The translations under genes were made by a program, and so were the position numbers. The notes beneath the pieces are model-generated. The model was given only the letters and a program-made list of their open reading frames with translations. It was not told where the DNA came from and did not search any database. From Brevibacillus brevis (lineage in GTDB: Bacteria; Bacillota; Bacilli; Brevibacillales; Brevibacillaceae), in the NCBI RefSeq assembly GCF_001039275.2, contig NZ_CP030117.1:2480001-2544000 (forward strand): a stretch of 64,000 nt of DNA, read 5' to 3'. Of the stretch, positions 26,668-35,835 are shown one piece after another (position 1 is the stretch's first letter; each line of letters begins with the position of its first letter).

Positions 26668-27017
26668 TGGAGTACCTGATTGCTTTTGTCGTAGGGGGCT
26701 TGGTTTGTGTAGTAGGTCAGCTCCTTCTGGATGTTGGCAAGTTAACGCCTGCTCATGTCATGAGTACGCTGGTTGTGGCAGGAGTTTTTCTCGATTTTAT
26801 CGGGGTGTATGACAAGTTTATTGATTTTGCAGGTGCAGGTGCGACTGTACCGATTACGAGCTTCGGTCATTCTTTGTACCATGGAGCCATCAGCGAGGCT
26901 GAACAACATGGGTTGATCGGTGTGGCAACGGGGATTTTTGAGGTCACGAGTGCGGGTATATCGGCTGCAATTGCATTCGGATTTTTTGCCTCACTCATCT
27001 TTAAACCCAAAGGGTAA
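26664..27017 (+). CDS. spoVAEB: Stage V sporulation protein AE, membrane subunit
   Basis: A 117-residue membrane protein with the same core as SpoVAC ('[21 protein letters not shown]'), so the two are paralogues. The start is ATG 26664 inside the spoVAD stop or ATG 26667. Part of the dipicolinate channel core. Confidence 0.93.
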   Translation: MMEYLIAFVVGGLVCVVGQLLLDVGKLTPAHVMSTLVVAGVFLDFIGVYDKFIDFAGAGATVPITSFGHSLYHGAISEAEQHGLIGVATGIFEVTSAGISAAIAFGFFASLIFKPKG

Positions 27018-27046
27018 GTCCAGGCAATAAAAGGCGGTGACCCAGC

Positions 27047-27661
27047 ATGGACACAGTACGCCGGAAAGTCATATTGGTGACAGACGGAGATCATATTGCC
27101 CAAAAAGTTATCGAGAATGTCGCCAAGCAATTTGGTGGTCGATGTATATCACTGTCTGCCGGGAATCCGACTCCGCTGCGAGGCAATCAGATGGTCGAGC
27201 TCATTAAAATGACACCATATGATCCTGTCATCGTCATGTTCGATGACAACGGAGATTACGGCAAGGGTAGAGGGGAACGAGCACTTGAATACGTGGTGAA
27301 GCATCCTGATATCGAAGTAATCGGTGCGATTGCAGTAGCTTCGAATACACACTGGGTCAAGGGTGCGACTGTCGCTTATTCCGTAAACAACCAAGGACAA
27401 ATTGTAGACGAAGCCGTGGACAAGGATGGGTACGCAGACGAGCAGCTTCAGCATCATATTTATGGAGATACGGTAGACATCTTGAATTCCCTGCATATAC
27501 CGAATGTCATCGGCATTGGAGATATAGGCAAAATGGAAGGCAGAGATAGTTTGCAGAACGGTTGTCCTATAACGATGAGAGCGGTGCAATGGATAATGGA
27601 AAGGAGCGGCGCTCATGGCACAAGTCACGGAAAAACGGCATCCCATCTCGAGTTATCTTGA
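27047..27661 (+). CDS. spoVAEA: Stage V sporulation protein AE, soluble subunit
   Basis: A 204-residue soluble protein without membrane helices: 'RKVILVTDGDHIAQKVIENVA' near the N-terminus and 'MFDDNGDYGKGRGERALEYV' later suggest a Rossmann-like fold. The precise role within the SpoVA system is unknown. It overlaps spoVAF by 47 bp, an unusually long overlap for this operon. Confidence 0.9.
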   Translation: MDTVRRKVILVTDGDHIAQKVIENVAKQFGGRCISLSAGNPTPLRGNQMVELIKMTPYDPVIVMFDDNGDYGKGRGERALEYVVKHPDIEVIGAIAVASNTHWVKGATVAYSVNNQGQIVDEAVDKDGYADEQLQHHIYGDTVDILNSLHIPNVIGIGDIGKMEGRDSLQNGCPITMRAVQWIMERSGAHGTSHGKTASHLELS

Positions 27662-29084
27662 AGAGAATCAGAGGTATTTGAACGACAGACTTGGTGTCGG
27701 TAAGAGCTTTGATATTGGGGTCCATGATTTTTATGTGGGTCATACACGCATGTTGTTGTATTACATAAATGGCTTCGCTGAAAGCTTACTGATTTCACAG
27801 GTCATGCGTGAGTTGAACGATGTGCGTGACCGGGAGCTGGCGGAGGACGCTTTCGATCAGTTGTTCCACAAATTTATTCCTTTCTTTCAGCTCAGTAAGG
27901 TGGAAACGACAGACGAATTTATGGATAAATTGCTCGTCGGTCAAGTAGGATTGATCATTGACCGATCTTGCCACGCCATTATCCTCGATGCCAAAATCCT
28001 GCCAAATCGCACACCGCAGGAGCCAGATACGGAGAGAATCGTGCGTGGAGCGCATGACGGTTTTACAGAAGTACTCGTAACCAATACAGCTCTTACCCGC
28101 CGAAGAATACGTGATGAACGGCTCCGATTTGAAATCATGCAGATTGGGGAGCGTACCAAGACAGACGTTGCAGTTGCCTACTTGCATGATGTAGCGAATG
28201 AAGAGCTCGTCCAAACGTTAAAGGAGCGTCTACAAAACATCCAGATAGACGGGATACCGATGGCGGAAAAAACCGTCGAAGAATTTATCATTGGAAAGAC
28301 TTTGAACCCTTTCCCGTTAGTACGATATACAGAGCGTCCCGATGTGGCTGCTGTACATCTATTGGAAGGTCACGTACTGATTTATGTGGATACTTCGCCG
28401 AGTGTCATGATCACACCCGCCACTTATTTTCATCATGTACAGCATGCGGAGGAGTATCGACAAACACCGGTAATCGGTGCTTATCTGCGCTGGATTCGTT
28501 TTTTGGGAATCTTTGCTTCCGTCTTTGTTTTGCCGATCTGGTTACTTTTGGTCATGCACCCTTCCATGATACCGGAGCCACTTCACTTCCTGGGGATCAA
28601 GAAGATGGGGAGCATTCCTATTTTGGCACAATTCTTGATCGCTGAGGTCGGTCTGGACTTGATGCGGATGGCCGCCATTCACACGCCAGCGCCGCTCTCG
28701 ATTGCCGTAGGCTTATTGGCCGCGATTCTGGTCGGGGATGTGGCGATCAAGGTAGGACTCCTTGCACCCGAGGTTATCTTGTATTTGGCAGTGGCGGCAA
28801 TTGGGATGTACGCGACTCCCAGTTATGAGTTGAGCTTGGCCAATCGAATGATTCGCTTGTTTCTGATTCTCATGGTGGGCTTTTTCTCCACACCGGGACT
28901 GATGATCGGACTTACGCTCATCCTGATTTTCTTGGCTTCCACCCGTTCGCTCAATACACCTTACTTATGGCCGTTCATTCCATTCAACTACAAAGGGATG
29001 AAGGACATTGTGGTACGGCTGGCTGTGCCCAGCAAAAACAACAGGCCGAGTATCGTTCGCTCACAAAATTCCTCTCGGCAATAA
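27615..29084 (+). CDS. spoVAF: Stage V sporulation protein AF (GerA-like)
   Basis: A 489-residue protein homologous to the GerA-type A subunit of germinant receptors: a soluble N-terminal half ('FDIGVHDFYVGHTRMLLYYINGF' region) and a C-terminal membrane half of several helices. In B. subtilis SpoVAF works with FigP to amplify the germination response. ATG 27615 is fixed by AAAGGAGCGG upstream and lies inside spoVAEA. Last gene of the operon. Confidence 0.92.
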   Translation: MAQVTEKRHPISSYLEENQRYLNDRLGVGKSFDIGVHDFYVGHTRMLLYYINGFAESLLISQVMRELNDVRDRELAEDAFDQLFHKFIPFFQLSKVETTDEFMDKLLVGQVGLIIDRSCHAIILDAKILPNRTPQEPDTERIVRGAHDGFTEVLVTNTALTRRRIRDERLRFEIMQIGERTKTDVAVAYLHDVANEELVQTLKERLQNIQIDGIPMAEKTVEEFIIGKTLNPFPLVRYTERPDVAAVHLLEGHVLIYVDTSPSVMITPATYFHHVQHAEEYRQTPVIGAYLRWIRFLGIFASVFVLPIWLLLVMHPSMIPEPLHFLGIKKMGSIPILAQFLIAEVGLDLMRMAAIHTPAPLSIAVGLLAAILVGDVAIKVGLLAPEVILYLAVAAIGMYATPSYELSLANRMIRLFLILMVGFFSTPGLMIGLTLILIFLASTRSLNTPYLWPFIPFNYKGMKDIVVRLAVPSKNNRPSIVRSQNSSRQ

Positions 29085-29111
29085 TATTCTGAAAACGGAT
29101 GACATCACCCA

Positions 29112-29140
29112 TTGTCAAACGCACAGCCTTGTAGTAAATT
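29112..29140 (+). promoter_or_regulatory. Candidate sigma-A promoter of lysA
   Basis: TTGTCA (29112-29117), a 17-nt spacer and TAAATT (29135-29140). It would give a leader of about 115 nt. Confidence 0.5.
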
Positions 29141-29173
29141 GTAGGGAAGCCTTACGAACAAAAGTTTCTGTAT

Positions 29174-29200
29174 GGCAACTGACGCTCCTTGTTGGTTGCC
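29174..29200 (+). other. Stem-loop in the lysA leader
   Basis: GGCAAC (29174-29179) pairs with GTTGCC (29195-29200), followed by TTTCTC. It may end spoVA transcripts or attenuate lysA. The leader is too short for a full lysine riboswitch. Confidence 0.5.
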
Positions 29201-29263
29201 TTTCTCTATAAAAGGTTGTCTATATACATCATCGGTGCGAATGAATTGGGGAGGAAACGAAAC

Positions 29264-30586
29264 ATGTACTTACACGGGACAAGTCGAGTGAATGAACAAG
29301 GAAACTTGGAAATCGGAGGCTGTGATACAACACAGCTAGCTGCAACTTACGGAACACCTTTATATGTGTATGACGAACAACAAATTCGCACCAAATGCCG
29401 GGAATTTGTCAATGCGTTTCACAATACGGGTTTTTCCTTCCAGGTTGCTTACGCGAGCAAAGCTTTTTGCACGATGGCGATGTGCAAGTTGATTGAAGAG
29501 GAAGGCTTGTCACTCGATGTAGTATCTGGCGGCGAATTGTACACGGCTCTGCAAGCTGGATTTCCCGTAGAACGCATCCATTTTCATGGCAACAACAAAT
29601 CTCATGATGAGTTAATCATGGCGCTAGACGCCAAAATTGGCTGCTTCGTTGTGGACAATTTTTATGAGTTGCACATCTTGGCGCAATTGGCCGAAGAGCG
29701 GAACGAAAAGGTCTCCGTTCTCTTGCGTGTCACACCGGGTGTAGAAGCTCATACGCATGAATACATTTCTACAGGGCAGATCGACTCCAAGTTTGGCTTT
29801 GACGTGCAAAACGGCCAGGCACTTGAGGCGATTCAATTCTCTCACGAAAGCAATCATCTCCATTTATTGGGAGTTCATAGTCATATTGGCTCACAAATTT
29901 TTGAAACAGAAGGCTTCCTCGTTGCTGTCAAACGATTGACAGAACTGTTGGGCGAAGCAAAAGGAAAGCTGGGATTCCTCCCAGAAGTGCTGAATGTAGG
30001 AGGCGGATTCGGTATTCGGTATGTAGAAGGCGATACACCGCAGCCAGCGGAAACGTATATCAAAGCCATTACAGATATCGTTCGCCAAGAGCTCACAGCG
30101 CTTGCGATTCCTCTACCTGAGATTTGGATCGAGCCAGGTCGGAGTATTGTAGGGGATGCAGGGACAACCTTGTACCGAATTGGATCGCAAAAGAACATTC
30201 CTAATGTCCGGAAATATATTGCGGTCGATGGGGGCATGACAGACAATCTGCGACCGGCTTTGTACGATGCAGAATACGAAGCAGCGATTGCGAACAAAAT
30301 GAATGCAACTGCCACAGAAGTTGTTTCGATTGCAGGGAAGTGCTGTGAGTCAGGGGATATGCTCATCTGGGATGTGAAGCTGCCAGAAGCACAGGCCGGT
30401 GATATTCTCGCAGTTCCAAGCACAGGTGCATATGGTTATTCGATGGCGAACAATTACAACCGAATCGCTCGTCCTGCTGTTGTATTTGTCAAGGACGGAG
30501 AAGCAGAAGTGGTCGTGCGACGCGAAACGTACGCAGAAGTAGTTGGTCACGATGTTTTGCCAAAACGCGCGCAGCTTATGCGCTAA
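29264..30586 (+). CDS. lysA: Diaminopimelate decarboxylase
   Basis: A 440-residue PLP enzyme of the alanine-racemase fold, making lysine from meso-diaminopimelate. The PLP lysine is in 'VAYASKAFC' (Lys66). Also seen are 'GGGFGIRY', 'EPGRSIVGDAGTTLY' and the substrate-side cysteine in 'GKCCESGDML'. ATG 29264 follows GGGGAGGAAAC; the longer frame from 29189 has no good ribosome site. lysA directly after spoVAF is the B. subtilis arrangement. Confidence 0.95.
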   Translation: MYLHGTSRVNEQGNLEIGGCDTTQLAATYGTPLYVYDEQQIRTKCREFVNAFHNTGFSFQVAYASKAFCTMAMCKLIEEEGLSLDVVSGGELYTALQAGFPVERIHFHGNNKSHDELIMALDAKIGCFVVDNFYELHILAQLAEERNEKVSVLLRVTPGVEAHTHEYISTGQIDSKFGFDVQNGQALEAIQFSHESNHLHLLGVHSHIGSQIFETEGFLVAVKRLTELLGEAKGKLGFLPEVLNVGGGFGIRYVEGDTPQPAETYIKAITDIVRQELTALAIPLPEIWIEPGRSIVGDAGTTLYRIGSQKNIPNVRKYIAVDGGMTDNLRPALYDAEYEAAIANKMNATATEVVSIAGKCCESGDMLIWDVKLPEAQAGDILAVPSTGAYGYSMANNYNRIARPAVVFVKDGEAEVVVRRETYAEVVGHDVLPKRAQLMR

Positions 30587-30603
30587 ACTTCATAAAAAAT
30601 GAA

Positions 30604-30634
30604 CAAACCTTCCCGATCGTTTGGGAAGGTTTTG
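30604..30634 (+). terminator. Terminator after lysA
   Basis: AAACCTTCCC (30605-30614) pairs with GGGAAGGTTT (30623-30632). Confidence 0.85.
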
Positions 30635-30710
30635 TATTTCCTTCATCTCCCATTCATGATTGCTTAATGTTTTCTCGGCATAATGAAAGGGTGAGGGGGA
30701 GCGATTCATC

Positions 30711-32984
30711 ATGTTGTCGACTCTAATGAAGCGGTTTCGACGGATACCCTATATTTCATTGGACAAACGCCAATGGATGAAGGCGATGATTCGGCAAGAA
30801 GTGGAGAGAGAGAAAAAAGTCGTCATGTTTTATATAGATATCGTCAAGCTGACAGAGGTAGAGCATCGCTATGGCGATACGAGTGCCAAGAGAGTTCTTC
30901 ATATATTTGAAAGCATTTTGCCAGCTGTAGCTCGTCAAGCATTTGAAATCAAAGGGAGAATCATCGCGATTCAAAAGCTGTGGGGAGATGATTTTGCGAT
31001 CTACACTTCCTTTTCGCAAATGATGAGTGAGGAAGACTGTCAAATGCTATCGATTCATTTTCAGGAGTTGGCTGAACGACAGTTAAATCGACAAGTAAGC
31101 TTCGTCAATCGCGAGGAGCTTCGTGTCCATATCGGCTATGCGGAAATTATCGGAGAAGATATCGTAAAAGAGATGTATACCTCTGTCAAACATGCTGTAC
31201 ATATGGCCAAGTATGGGATTACCTCCGAAAAATATACGCACATCAGACAATTTCACAAGCTGCTTGCAGAAGAAAACGTTCAGATGCATTTCATGCCGAT
31301 CATTCATTTGCCAAATGGCGAAGCTTTGGGATGGGAGGCATTAGCGCGAGGACCGGTCAACAGTCTCTTTGCAACTCCCGCCGCCTTGTTTGATTATGCA
31401 CAAGAGACGGATACAGTGTTTCGTTTGGAGCATATATGTCGCAAGCGGGCATTGGAGCATATCCGCTACCTAAAGCCGCATGAAAAACTATTTATCAATT
31501 TGGACCCACGGGCGATTGACGATCCGTTTCTGTTGCGTGGCAGGGTGCAGATGCTTTTGGCAGAGTATGAGCTGACGCCACAAAACATTGTTTTTGAAAT
31601 AACAGAGCGCCACGCGATTACAAATTACGCTGCCTTTCGAAAAATCATTGAGGAGTACCGCAAGCAAGGCTATATGATTGCCGTAGATGATGCGGGAGCA
31701 GGGTACTCCAGCTTGGAATCGATTACAGAAATCTATCCAGATTTTATTAAGCTCGATATGTCATTGATTCGCAATATCGATGTCGATCCGATTAAGCAGG
31801 CGTTGTTGGAGACGTTTGTATCCTTTGCTGACAAAGTGAACTGCAAAATCATAGCAGAAGGGATCGAGACGGAGCGTGAGCTGGAAACACTCATGGACGT
31901 CGGTGTTATCTATGGACAGGGTTACTATTTAGGCAAGCCGGACAAAGGGATGGCGCAGCTATGTGGAAAGGCTATGAACTTTCTGCGGTTTACAATGGAA
32001 AGGCGGATTGAGCAAGAAGCAGAACAAACGCTGCCCACTCCGGCTATGACGGAAATTTTGACGAAGACAATCAGTGTTGAAAAGCACGTGAAAGTAAGAC
32101 GCATCCATGAGATTTTTGAACAAAATCAGCGGATTGAAAGCGTGGTAGTGTTGGAGAATGGCATACCGGTTGGACTTGTCATGCGGTTTTCTCTGTATCA
32201 AATTCTCGGTGGTCAATACGGAATCGCGCTGTATTATGAAAGGCCCGTTTCTCAAATCATGAATACCAACCCGCTCAAAGCCACGAAAGACGACAAGTTG
32301 GATGAGGTAGCGAAGCGGGCGATGGCCAGAGATGCTTATCATTTGTATGATGTGGTCATTATTATTGATGAGAATGGCGAGTACATCGGTATCGTTACCG
32401 TGCAGAAGCTGTTGGACAAAATGGCCTCCATAAAGCTCGAGATAGCGAGCTCTGCCAATCCGCTGACAGGATTGCCGGGGAATGTGCAGATTGAAAGGGA
32501 ATTGAATCAACGGCTGAAACGGAATGATCATCAGGTGGTCATCTACTGTGATCTCGACCGTTTCAAATGGTTTAACGACCGCTACGGGTTTGAAGTGGGT
32601 GATCAGATTATCGTTCGAACGGCGAACTTGTTGCGGGAAGCCTCGAAATGGTACGGAAGCGGGTCTGACTTCATTGGCCATATTGGCGGAGATGATTTTA
32701 TCCTGATCACGACAGCACCATGTGCGAATGATGTTGTCTTGTTTATTATGGATGCTTTTACGCCGTACTTTTCGGACATTTATGAAAAGCGCAGAATGGG
32801 GGACGGTCAGGAGCTCTCGATGTCGATGGCAGGTGTCGTCTTATATGCAGGGAAGTACACCAGTGCAGAACAAGTTGCAGAGAAGGCAGCGTACGTGAAA
32901 ATGATGGCAAAAGCGAGGGCGGGTACTGTTTTTATTCCCGACTGTGAGCTGCCTGGCGAAGAGCAGATCCGCATCGAGGGATAA
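30711..32984 (+). CDS. c-di-GMP signalling protein: degenerate GGDEF - EAL - CBS pair - GGDEF
   Basis: A 757-residue cytosolic protein. Residues 35-180 look like a GGDEF fold with the signature changed to WGDDF (91-95), so probably inactive. The EAL domain (about 185-425) keeps every catalytic residue I can place: E209-A-L, N263, E296, D326/D327, K347, E383, Q403. It should therefore hydrolyse c-di-GMP. Residues 445-575 look like a CBS-domain pair that may bind an adenine nucleotide. A C-terminal GGDEF domain starts at 'NPLTGLPGN' and carries GGDDF (659-663). ATG follows GAGGGGGAGC. A monocistronic, probably bifunctional enzyme. Confidence 0.85.
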   Translation: MLSTLMKRFRRIPYISLDKRQWMKAMIRQEVEREKKVVMFYIDIVKLTEVEHRYGDTSAKRVLHIFESILPAVARQAFEIKGRIIAIQKLWGDDFAIYTSFSQMMSEEDCQMLSIHFQELAERQLNRQVSFVNREELRVHIGYAEIIGEDIVKEMYTSVKHAVHMAKYGITSEKYTHIRQFHKLLAEENVQMHFMPIIHLPNGEALGWEALARGPVNSLFATPAALFDYAQETDTVFRLEHICRKRALEHIRYLKPHEKLFINLDPRAIDDPFLLRGRVQMLLAEYELTPQNIVFEITERHAITNYAAFRKIIEEYRKQGYMIAVDDAGAGYSSLESITEIYPDFIKLDMSLIRNIDVDPIKQALLETFVSFADKVNCKIIAEGIETERELETLMDVGVIYGQGYYLGKPDKGMAQLCGKAMNFLRFTMERRIEQEAEQTLPTPAMTEILTKTISVEKHVKVRRIHEIFEQNQRIESVVVLENGIPVGLVMRFSLYQILGGQYGIALYYERPVSQIMNTNPLKATKDDKLDEVAKRAMARDAYHLYDVVIIIDENGEYIGIVTVQKLLDKMASIKLEIASSANPLTGLPGNVQIERELNQRLKRNDHQVVIYCDLDRFKWFNDRYGFEVGDQIIVRTANLLREASKWYGSGSDFIGHIGGDDFILITTAPCANDVVLFIMDAFTPYFSDIYEKRRMGDGQELSMSMAGVVLYAGKYTSAEQVAEKAAYVKMMAKARAGTVFIPDCELPGEEQIRIEG

Positions 32985-33052
32985 ATTGGACGTCAATCGT
33001 TCTCCATGGTAGAATGGGTACGTTAACTTTACAAGGTATGGAGGCTCAACAT

Positions 33053-33481
33053 ATGAAAAAAGCGCTCATCACCATGGAAAATGGTAACCAAATCGAGCTG
33101 GAGCTATTCGATCAAGAAGCTCCGGGCACAGTAGCAAACTTTGAAAAATTGGCTAGCGAAGGCTTCTACAACGGTCTGTCCTTCCACCGTGTTATCCCTG
33201 GCTTCGTAGCACAAGGCGGATGCCCTTACGGAACAGGTACAGGCGGCCCTGGTTACACCATCAAATGTGAAACAAAAGGAAACCCACACAAACATCTGCG
33301 CGGTTACCTGTCCATGGCACATGCAGGAAAAGACACAGGCGGAAGCCAATTCTTCATCTTGTATGATGCTTTCCCTCACCTCGATGGCGTACATACAGTA
33401 TTTGGTCGCGTCACTTCCGGTATGGAACACGTTGATGCAATCAAGCAGGGCGATAAAATGGGTACAGTAAACGTAGGCTAA
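33053..33481 (+). CDS. ppiB: Cyclophilin-type peptidyl-prolyl isomerase
   Basis: A 142-residue cytosolic cyclophilin speeding proline isomerisation. Active-site segments are present: '[13 protein letters not shown]', '[14 protein letters not shown]', '[17 protein letters not shown]' and '[11 protein letters not shown]'. ATG 33053 follows GGAGGCTC; the open frame to 33014 is not needed. The usual cyclophilin Trp contact is replaced by His in 'LDGVHTVFG', common in this bacterial group. Confidence 0.95.
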   Translation: MKKALITMENGNQIELELFDQEAPGTVANFEKLASEGFYNGLSFHRVIPGFVAQGGCPYGTGTGGPGYTIKCETKGNPHKHLRGYLSMAHAGKDTGGSQFFILYDAFPHLDGVHTVFGRVTSGMEHVDAIKQGDKMGTVNVG

Positions 33482-33494
33482 TAGAAGTTTCAAG

Positions 33495-33529
33495 AACACC
33501 GATGAGGGAAACCTTGTCGGTGTTTTTTC
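33495..33529 (+). terminator. Terminator after ppiB
   Basis: AACACCGA (33495-33502) pairs with TCGGTGTT (33517-33524), with an inner AGG/CCT pair, followed by a T run. Confidence 0.85.
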
Positions 33530-33620
33530 GTCAGGATGCATGCTAGATCAAGCGGGAATGGGGTTGTAAGCCTATCTATCTGCTGGTATGCTAGAAGATA
33601 GACGATTTTTATCTGGGGAT

Positions 33621-33644
33621 GTTCAAAAAGATGACTTTTTGAAC
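33621..33644 (+). other. Perfect 10-bp hairpin before the M50 protease gene
   Basis: GTTCAAAAAG (33621-33630), loop ATGA, CTTTTTGAAC (33635-33644). It ends about 9 nt before the GGAGGA ribosome site, so it could affect translation or mark the promoter region. Confidence 0.6.
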
Positions 33645-33664
33645 GCGCATGATTGGAGGAAGCA

Positions 33665-34333
33665 ATGGATCTTTTTCACTTTGATTGGAAAACGGTACCG
33701 TTTCGCTTGATCGCGTTCGTTATCGCTTTCACTTTGCATGAATGGGCGCATGCCTTTGTTGCTTGGAAGCTGGGTGACAATACGGCGAAATCGGAGGGCC
33801 GCTTAACATTAAATCCAATCCCGCATATTGATCCGTTTGGTTTGATTCTCATTCTGTTTGGTCCATTTGGTTGGGCGAAACCAGTGCCGATCAATCCTCT
33901 TCATTTTCGAGGGAACAAGCGTTTAGGGATTGTGTATGTATCGGTAGCAGGACCGATCATTAACTTTATTTTGTCGATCTTGTTTTATATCGGGTACATA
34001 CTGGTCCAATATTCGGGAGTCTTGGTAGGGATGAATGAAAAAGCAGTCTTTGCCATTGAGACAACGCTTGAATTTAGTATCATCATCAATGCGGCACTGT
34101 TTGTCTTTAACCTTTTGCCGATCCCACCGTTGGATGGCTACAAAATATTGCGTTTCTTGTCTCCGCGCAGTTGGGATGCGAAGTATTATCATTATGAAGT
34201 TTACGGACCGTGGATCTTGCTCTTGCTGATTTTCATTCCAGGTGTCAGCTCTACCATTTTCGGGATTCCGCTTGCTATTGTAAGCACCTGGATTCAACAG
34301 ATTGCAGTGAACATATTAAGCGTGTTCATCTAA
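33665..34333 (+). CDS. Site-2 protease family (M50) zinc metalloprotease
   Basis: A 222-residue integral membrane protein. The zinc motif HExxH is 'LHEWAHAF' in the first helix, and the third ligand lies in 'NLLPIPPLDGYKIL'. This is the compact bacterial S2P subgroup without a PDZ domain. ATG 33665 follows GGAGGAAGC. It lies before scpAB, as in many Bacilli, but its substrate is unknown. Confidence 0.88.
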   Translation: MDLFHFDWKTVPFRLIAFVIAFTLHEWAHAFVAWKLGDNTAKSEGRLTLNPIPHIDPFGLILILFGPFGWAKPVPINPLHFRGNKRLGIVYVSVAGPIINFILSILFYIGYILVQYSGVLVGMNEKAVFAIETTLEFSIIINAALFVFNLLPIPPLDGYKILRFLSPRSWDAKYYHYEVYGPWILLLLIFIPGVSSTIFGIPLAIVSTWIQQIAVNILSVFI

Positions 34334-34352
34334 CGGAAACGAGGGACGACTT

Positions 34353-35117
34353 TTGGCTTACAGCATCAAACTTGATTCCTTTGAGGGACCACTCGATCTG
34401 TTGCTCCATCTGATCGACAAGGCTGAGGTGGACATCTACGACATACCGATAGCGGAAATTACGGAGCAATACCTCGCGACGATTGACAAGATGCAAGAGC
34501 TCCAACTGGATGTGGCCAGTGAGTTCGTAGTCATGGCGGCTACGCTCCTCTCTATTAAAAGCAAGATGCTGTTACCCAAAAAGGAGGAGCATGTCTTTCA
34601 GCAGTTCCTCGATATGGATGTAGACGAGATAGACCCGCGTGAAGAACTGGTTGCGCGTCTGTTGGAGTACAAACGCTATAAAATGCTTGCTGAGAACTTG
34701 CGAGAAATGGAAATCGGTCGTAATCAAGTTTTTACGCGTCCCGCAGAAAATTTATCCCCGTATGCGCGTGAAGAGGATCATACCGTAACGAATGTGACCC
34801 TCTACGATTTGATCAACGCGCTGGAAAAGCTGGTAAAGAAAACGAAAGAAAAAGAACCGATAACCAAGGTGTCGCGTGACGAGATCTCCATCAAAGATCG
34901 GATGACAGAGATACGTCAAGCGGTACGCAGCGGTGGGATGGTTCGGTTTTCTGAGTTGTTTACTCAAGGGGCGACGCGTACAGAGATTGTGACGACCTTT
35001 CTCGCCTTGCTTGAGCTCATGAAGGCGAAGCACATTACCTGTGTACAAAATCAATTGTTTCAAGACATCATCATATGTGAAAACGGAACGGAAGGAGCCC
35101 ATACCGATGGACTATGA
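34353..35117 (+). CDS. scpA: Segregation and condensation protein A
   Basis: A 254-residue kleisin that bridges SMC heads in the bacterial condensin and is needed for chromosome segregation. The N-terminal signature 'FEGPLDLLLHLIDKAEVDIYDIPI' spans typical residues, and the C-terminal winged helix ('VRFSELFTQGATRTEIVTTFLALLELMK' region) binds the SMC cap. It starts at TTG behind GAGGGACGAC. It overlaps scpB by 11 bp. Confidence 0.94.
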   Translation: MAYSIKLDSFEGPLDLLLHLIDKAEVDIYDIPIAEITEQYLATIDKMQELQLDVASEFVVMAATLLSIKSKMLLPKKEEHVFQQFLDMDVDEIDPREELVARLLEYKRYKMLAENLREMEIGRNQVFTRPAENLSPYAREEDHTVTNVTLYDLINALEKLVKKTKEKEPITKVSRDEISIKDRMTEIRQAVRSGGMVRFSELFTQGATRTEIVTTFLALLELMKAKHITCVQNQLFQDIIICENGTEGAHTDGL

Positions 35118-35691
35118 CAAGCTGAAAGGCGTAATCGAGGGCTTGCTGTTCATCTCGGGTGATGAAGGAATCGATGCCAAAGAAATCAGTGAAATCACTG
35201 AGGTGTCGGAAGAAGAGGTCATCGATTTGATCGAAGACATGAAAGCTGACTTCCGCCGGGCAGGACGCGGTATTCAAATCGTGGAAGTGGCAAAAGCGTA
35301 TCAGTTGACCACTCTGCCCGAGCATGTACCCTATTTTGAACGGCTAGCAACATCGCCAGGTCAGTCAACGCTATCCCAAGCTGCATTGGAGACTCTCGCC
35401 ATTGTTGCGTACAAGCAGCCCCTGACCCGTTCGGAGATTGAAGAAATCCGTGGCGTTAAATGCGAAAAAGCACTGAACACCCTCTTATCCAAACAACTCA
35501 TTCGCGAAGCGGGGAGAGCAGAGGGGATCGGACGCCCCATTTTGTACGCGACCACCAAAGAATTTTTGGAGCATTTTGGTTTACGGGAACTGGGGGATTT
35601 GCCAGAACCGCCTGTGAATCTTGATATCGAAGAAGCGCGACTGGAAGCATCAGCGCTATTCGGAAAAGCAGAAGAATCGACAAACGACTAG
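35107..35691 (+). CDS. scpB: Segregation and condensation protein B
   Basis: A 194-residue double winged-helix protein that dimerises and binds ScpA. Seen: 'GVIEGLLFISGDEGIDAKEIS', 'QAALETLAIVAYKQPLTRSEIEEIRGV' region and 'GRPILYATTKEFLEHFGL'. ATG 35107 lies within the scpA end and follows GGAAGGAGCC, so the pair is coupled. Confidence 0.94.
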   Translation: MDYDKLKGVIEGLLFISGDEGIDAKEISEITEVSEEEVIDLIEDMKADFRRAGRGIQIVEVAKAYQLTTLPEHVPYFERLATSPGQSTLSQAALETLAIVAYKQPLTRSEIEEIRGVKCEKALNTLLSKQLIREAGRAEGIGRPILYATTKEFLEHFGLRELGDLPEPPVNLDIEEARLEASALFGKAEESTND

Positions 35692-35713
35692 TTACAGCTC
35701 GGACAGTTTTTCG

Positions 35714-35742
35714 TACTATCATACGACTCGTCCCCATATACT
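35714..35742 (+). promoter_or_regulatory. Candidate sigma-E promoter of dacB-spmAB
   Basis: TACTATC (35714-35720), a 14-nt spacer and CATATACT (35735-35742, 7 of 8 to CATACAHT). In B. subtilis this operon is transcribed by sigma-E. A short CTTGAC/GTCAAG dyad (35785-35801) follows in the leader. Confidence 0.5.
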
Positions 35743-35835
35743 ATGGTACAAACCTGTGTATCGTGGTATAACGACGGCTTTTCTCTTGACTTATAGTCAA
35801 GGTTGAGCCCAAGTTTTCAATTGGGGAGGACGTTT

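Noticed and set aside
29085-29263. Possible lysine riboswitch before lysA
   Set aside because: The leader after the likely promoter is only about 115 nt and lacks the five-helix L-box layout; only one simple stem is seen.
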